Below are positions 31,677 through 34,719 of a stretch of 34,719 nucleotides of DNA, in pieces. Below the pieces are notes generated by a model. That model was not told where the DNA came from and ran no database searches. It saw nothing but the letters and a program-made list of their open reading frames with translations. Made by a program: the position numbers and the translations under genes. The stretch is from Anaeroplasmataceae bacterium (GTDB lineage: Bacteria; Bacillota_I; Bacilli_A; Acholeplasmatales; Anaeroplasmataceae). Position 1 is the first letter of the stretch. Every line of letters starts with the position of its first letter. Where the stretch lies: positions 1 through 34,719 of the forward strand of contig JAIDZC010000003.1 of NCBI GenBank assembly GCA_029057785.1, given 5' to 3'.

Positions 31677-31902
31677 AAGTGACCTATCCATTAAAAACCT
31701 TGCTAGATAGTGCTAAGGTCTGCGGTTTTAAGCTCCGAATCCTGATAAAATATAGCAAGTATGCGGGATAATGTGCGGGATTGCATATAAGCCAGTGGAC
31801 TTAACGACCTTTGTACTATCCTAGAAAAAAATCACTACATTGCGTTGACTTTTACGCATTTTAGCCTTAAAATTTAATCAAGATTTTAATTTTATCGTCA
31901 AA
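31677..31902. mobile_element. Short insertion remnant between tRNA-Arg copies
   Basis: 226 bp with no gene. It carries two copies of TGCGGGAT 12 nt apart (31762-31769 and 31774-31781), possible integrase arm sites, and a promoter-like TTGACT-17-TAAAAT (31845-31873) facing the intact tRNA. Being bounded by the 42-bp direct repeat, it looks like the residue of an integrated element or a tandem attachment junction. Confidence 0.5.
31845..31873 (+). promoter_or_regulatory. Replacement promoter for the intact tRNA-Arg
   Basis: TTGACT (31845-31850), 17-nt spacer, TAAAAT (31868-31873), about 30 nt before the tRNA 5' end. It lies inside the inserted segment, so the element seems to have supplied expression of the repaired tRNA. 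Confidence 0.5.
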
Positions 31903-31903
31903 T

Positions 31904-31980
<77 letters not shown>

Positions 31981-31991
31981 TTTTGTTATAT

Positions 31992-32025
31992 AAGAGGCAC
32001 TAGTTAGATGCCTCTTTTTGTTTTT
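31992..32025 (+). terminator. tRNA-Arg terminator
   Basis: Stem AAGAGGCA/TGCCTCTT (31992-31999 with 32009-32016) is followed by a T-rich run. Confidence 0.85.
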
Positions 32026-32141
32026 ACAAGTAGCTAAACGATATATTCTTTTTATTTACATTTTTAAGTTTAAGTAATTATATCATAGATGATATAATTT
32101 ATCAATAAATTTTGTGCTAAAAAGACCTTGAGTAAGGACGA

Positions 32142-33701
32142 TTAAACTTGTCCTACATTCAAGGTCTTTTCTACTTGTTTTGATTTAATTCTCACAAACT
32201 CCAAGTAATCCATATACTCTTCATAGCTTGTGAATCCAAGCCTTTTCATTTCTTCTTTGGCTTTCTTGTATTCACTTACTGAGTTATCTAGAGGTTTATC
32301 AGTTCCACCTGACATAAGTGTGTCTATGACTTGAACTGCTTGGGCATCACTGCTTTTTAGAACGTATGCATAGATGTCTGAAGTTGTAGATGGTTTGGAA
32401 TGCCCAGCTCTAGCTGATACTGTGACTAGAGGAATACCTGCGGCTAGTTGAACTGCTATGTTGGTATGTCTTAAGCTATGAAGTGAGAAATGAGATAATC
32501 CACAATCTACCAAGAAAATATTTAACCACTTATCTAATACAGAAGGGTGAATATTCTTTCCAAATTCTCCTGTGAATACTTTATCAGTTGGCATGAACTG
32601 TTTTCCTTTACTCTTTTGATCTTCTTCTTGCCATTCCTGATATTCTCTTAATTGTGCCATAAGAGATGGAGATACAGTGATTGACCGAGCTGATTCTTCA
32701 GTTTTTGGACCTTTTTCTATACAACCAACGCCAGTGATTTGAACAATCGTATTTTGAATTTGAATTTTGTTTCTATCAAAATCAATATACTTCCATTCTA
32801 ATCCAGCCACCTCTCCACGTCTAAAGCCTGTAAGTATAAAGACCATTAAAGCTGTCTTTATCTTTATGTTCTTATAGTTTAGTAAGCCATCAATAAATAT
32901 TTTAATCTCTTCATCATTCATTGTTTTTACATTTCTTTTAGGTCGTTTAGGAAAGTCAATATACTCTGCTGAAGCATAATTATCTTCAACGAGTCTATTC
33001 TTCTTTGCCATTGCCAAGATAGTTCTAACAGTTTTCTTATAATGCTGGATTGTTTCATATGCATATGGCATTTCTTTTTCGAGTGTTTCAAACAATTCAT
33101 CAAAAGGAATCTTGGTAACTGAGCATAATCTGTCAGCCCATTTCTTTGATACATTCTCACATTTCAACGCTTTAGATAGTGTGAAACTTTGAATATTATA
33201 CTCATATCTTAATTTACGATAATCAAAGTCTTTGTCAGCCAACTTCTTTCTAAACTCTTGTCTAGGCTTGTATTGAACCACTCTCCTCTTTCTCTCATCA
33301 AGGCTATCATAGAACCTTTGAATGATTAGAGGTGTTAATTCTCGGAGTTTATAGCCACCTATAAATCCTTTTAATTCCTCAACTATCTGTTTAGACCTAG
33401 TATAATGAACTAAAGAACATTCCCTTTCGATTTTCTCTAACCAGAGGAGTGAATATTCGTAGAATGTAATATTAAAATTGTTTGCAGATATTCCACCATC
33501 AAGTAGTCCTCTTCTTACTTCCTCTTCAAAGAGATCTGCTTGACACTGAGCTTCTTTCATTAACTGCTTAGCTGGTAAATCTTCAGTGGGTTCCCATATC
33601 ATACTTTTACGGACTCTTTCTCCACTTCCCTTATCAATAATATCAACTTCCAATCTAAAGACAGTTCCTGTTTTTCTGACAATCTTTCTTACATACGCCA
33701 T
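32142..33701 (-). CDS. int: Tyrosine integrase of an integrative element
   Basis: A 519-aa site-specific recombinase, long for the family. The C-terminal catalytic domain has TGFRRGEVAGLEW (Arg 294), K333 region GPKTEESARS, HSLRH (408-412), the AGH histidine (434) and Tyr 444 in SDIYAYVL, so the catalytic set is complete. An N-terminal SAM-like core-binding domain is split by an insertion at about 150-210 that reads like a helix-turn-helix (FTLSKALKCENVSKKWADRL). The 3' end points at tRNA-Arg, and an excisionase-like gene lies upstream, the usual int/xis/att layout. ATG after AAAGGAG. Confidence 0.95.
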   Translation of the reverse strand: MAYVRKIVRKTGTVFRLEVDIIDKGSGERVRKSMIWEPTEDLPAKQLMKEAQCQADLFEEEVRRGLLDGGISANNFNITFYEYSLLWLEKIERECSLVHYTRSKQIVEELKGFIGGYKLRELTPLIIQRFYDSLDERKRRVVQYKPRQEFRKKLADKDFDYRKLRYEYNIQSFTLSKALKCENVSKKWADRLCSVTKIPFDELFETLEKEMPYAYETIQHYKKTVRTILAMAKKNRLVEDNYASAEYIDFPKRPKRNVKTMNDEEIKIFIDGLLNYKNIKIKTALMVFILTGFRRGEVAGLEWKYIDFDRNKIQIQNTIVQITGVGCIEKGPKTEESARSITVSPSLMAQLREYQEWQEEDQKSKGKQFMPTDKVFTGEFGKNIHPSVLDKWLNIFLVDCGLSHFSLHSLRHTNIAVQLAAGIPLVTVSARAGHSKPSTTSDIYAYVLKSSDAQAVQVIDTLMSGGTDKPLDNSVSEYKKAKEEMKRLGFTSYEEYMDYLEFVRIKSKQVEKTLNVGQV

Positions 33702-33719
33702 ATTCTCGCTCCTTTCTTT

Positions 33720-33917
33720 TTATAAATAATCTAATAATGAATCATAATTAACCAAATATCTTGTTCCTATCTTAATGAAACTAACTTGGTTGTTTAAGCA
33801 TAAGGTTCTAATTGTATTGTACGTTATGGCTGATTTAGGGTCATCTGCTTTAAGCATTTTAACGCACTCTTTAATTGTCCTCATTCTTTTTACTTTAACA
33901 TTTTCTTCGTTTGTCAT
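33720..33917 (-). CDS. Excisionase-like helix-turn-helix protein
   Basis: A 65-aa basic protein with a MerR/Xis-like winged HTH (RTIKECVKMLKADD at the start and VSFIKIGTRYLVNYDSLLDYL at the end, the typical wing and closing helix). It sits 18 nt upstream of int on the same strand, as excisionases do. I start at the ATG at 33915-33917 after AGGAAGGTG; the TTG at 33935 is within that ribosome-binding region. It probably directs excision and controls int. Confidence 0.8.
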   Translation of the reverse strand: MTNEENVKVKRMRTIKECVKMLKADDPKSAITYNTIRTLCLNNQVSFIKIGTRYLVNYDSLLDYL

Positions 33918-33972
33918 ATTTAACACCTTCCTCAATTGACATATGAGGATGACAATTAGTGTTTTACATTAT

Positions 33973-34010
33973 AAAAGGCACGATAATCCTCATATCTCTT
34001 CGTGCCTTTT
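33973..34010. terminator. Hairpin terminator between xis-like and RHH-like genes
   Basis: A perfect 11-bp stem AAAAGGCACGA/TCGTGCCTTTT (33973-33983 with 34000-34010) has T-rich flanks on both sides. It would end the transcript of the upstream element genes before xis-int. Confidence 0.8.
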
Positions 34011-34033
34011 TTATAGTGCTGAAGCACACATAC

Positions 34034-34258
34034 TTATTGTTTGTTTCCTAAACTCTCTTTTAAGGAAGTATAACCAGCATAGATTAACTCTACTTTAGTC
34101 ATACCATTTTCTTTTAGAAATGAATTGATTTCCTCAAAATCAGTTCTAGGAATAAATGTTGAGAATTGAGCATTAGCTTGCTTACGCTTTTCCTTATTCT
34201 TTTCTTCGTACTTTCTTCTAGAAATACGCATTGGTGTATCTTCTTTTTTATTATTCAT
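34034..34258 (-). CDS. Small RHH-like protein of the integrative element
   Basis: A 74-aa basic protein. A lysine-rich N-terminus (RRKYEEKNKEKRKQ) is followed by a ribbon-helix-helix-like pattern (AQFSTFIPRTDFEEINSFLKENGMTKVELI), as in small plasmid and element DNA-binding proteins. The ATG follows AGGAGG by 8 nt. Possible roles are copy/transfer control or a relaxosome accessory; no partner toxin is seen next to it. Confidence 0.7.
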   Translation of the reverse strand: MNNKKEDTPMRISRRKYEEKNKEKRKQANAQFSTFIPRTDFEEINSFLKENGMTKVELIYAGYTSLKESLGNKQ

Positions 34259-34270
34259 CTTTTCTTCCTC

Positions 34271-34393
34271 CTACCCTTTGGTAATGGCACAAATCATAAT
34301 GCCAACTATATTCAAAATGAAATTTGCGATAATAATCATTCCAGCTACTACAAGTCCTAAAATTTGAACTCCAAATCCTAATACTTTTCTCAT
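34271..34393 (-). CDS. 40-aa hydrophobic peptide
   Basis: A short gene beginning MRKVLGFGVQILGLVV and ending CAITKG, with two closely spaced hydrophobic stretches (about 10-35). A strong GGAGG ribosome-binding site lies 7 nt before the ATG, and its stop codon abuts the ribosome-binding site of the RHH-like gene, so it is part of that operon. It is a probable membrane microprotein; function unknown. Confidence 0.65.
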   Translation of the reverse strand: MRKVLGFGVQILGLVVAGMIIIANFILNIVGIMICAITKG

Positions 34394-34411
34394 TGCTCTA
34401 CCTCCAATGCC

Positions 34412-34719
34412 TTAGTCCACGTATACAAGTGAAGTAAGGATTTCTTCTTGAATAATCTTTTCCATTTCAGCTTCGATTCTCAAATCTTCTAAATAATTAC
34501 CAGTCTTTTTATACTGATCTTGTTTAGATAATTGAGAATACATTGTTTCATAGAGTTCCTCTGCCTGTTCATCAATGCCATGCAGATATGCTGGTACATC
34601 TCCACCTAAAGACCATAACTTACCTTGTTTATGTTCTTCTAGGTACTTCTTGGCAAGTGTTCCATACTTTCCATAAGTATGAACTACAGGCTTGTGAGTT
34701 TTCTCATACTCAACAACTT
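34412..34719 (-). CDS. TnpV-like transposon/element protein, 5' end outside window
   Basis: The visible C-terminal 102 codons include YGKYGTLAKKYLEEHKQGKL, then a WSLGGDVPAYLHGIDEQAEELY segment (Gly..YLxxIDxQAEE), and a helical tail (MEKIIQEEIL). The pattern resembles TnpV proteins carried by clostridial transposons and integrative elements, whose function is unclear. The gene runs off the right edge. It is the first in the visible operon with the 40-aa peptide and RHH-like genes. Confidence 0.65.
   Translation of the reverse strand, partial: VVEYEKTHKPVVHTYGKYGTLAKKYLEEHKQGKLWSLGGDVPAYLHGIDEQAEELYETMYSQLSKQDQYKKTGNYLEDLRIEAEMEKIIQEEILTSLVYVD

Noticed and set aside
34034-34258. RHH-like protein as antitoxin of a toxin-antitoxin pair
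   Set aside because: No toxin-like gene is adjacent; neighbours are a hydrophobic 40-aa peptide and a TnpV-like gene, and the peptide alone is not enough to claim a type I or II toxin.
34166-34360. 64-codon plus-strand ORF at the right end
   Set aside because: It is antisense to the RHH-like and 40-aa genes, which have clear ribosome-binding sites; this ORF has none.

Overview
The window reads as chromosome of a low-GC, AT-rich Bacillota (Firmicute). Supporting signs are strong AGGAGG/AGGTGA ribosome-binding sites, consensus TTGACA/TATAAT promoters, a CIRCE operator, CcpA-type cre-like sites, and the gene neighbourhoods apt-relA-dtd and recU-pbp1. TGA is used as a stop (for example ending relA), so the code is standard and this is not a Mycoplasma-type mollicute. 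The closest guess is an Erysipelotrichia-like gut or host-associated organism; that placement is inference.

Layout. 1-2.5 kb: the 5' end of a small regulator gene (MarR-like guess) with a perfect promoter overlaid by two tandem palindromes, a set of hairpins, then hppA (membrane pyrophosphatase) with a cre-like site on its promoter. 2.6-3.7 kb: a broken Sel1-repeat gene and a tRNA-Cys gene flanked by a 14-bp inverted repeat. 3.65-6.4 kb: CIRCE-controlled clpB lacking its N-domain, then a TspO-family membrane protein. 6.4-9.3 kb: small membrane protein, methyltransferase, XRE regulator with a GyrI-like sensor domain, and a D,D-carboxypeptidase. 9.35-17.7 kb: nine tightly packed minus-strand genes (apt, relA, dtd, a 564-aa unknown membrane protein, rimO, trmL, trxA, a trxB-like gene, a 100-aa small protein). 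They link purine salvage, the stringent response, translation quality control and thiol redox, and end at a clear terminator. 17.7-21.5 kb: MOP-family flippase and YetF-like protein overlapping tail to tail, a TIGR04086-like membrane protein, and rarA.

21.5-26.2 kb is the most unusual chromosomal part: a minus-strand series of a cytosolic CBM20-like protein, a dipicolinate-synthase-A-like protein, an RNase J paralogue and an FtsK/SpoIIIE-like protein. The order resembles the Bacillus subtilis spoVFA...rnjB...spoIIIE neighbourhood with the middle genes missing. Both the RNase J and the FtsK/SpoIIIE proteins have lost key catalytic motifs while keeping intact, full reading frames. This looks like a sporulation-era locus reworked in a lineage that lost or changed sporulation, with the proteins kept as scaffolds or subunits.

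26.2-31.6 kb: recU and a class A penicillin-binding protein (overlapping genes), a P-loop kinase, the magnesium transporter mgtE and an unknown 274-codon gene. 31.6 kb to the end: a tRNA-Arg(TCT) locus disrupted by integration. A promoter-bearing 5' half-tRNA is followed about 227 bp later by a complete tRNA-Arg, with a 42-bp perfect direct repeat shared by both. Beyond it lies the int/xis end of an integrative element (tyrosine integrase, excisionase-like HTH, RHH-like protein, a 40-aa membrane peptide, a TnpV-like partial gene), which runs off the window.

All functional calls come from reading translated sequence and motifs; no database search was run.
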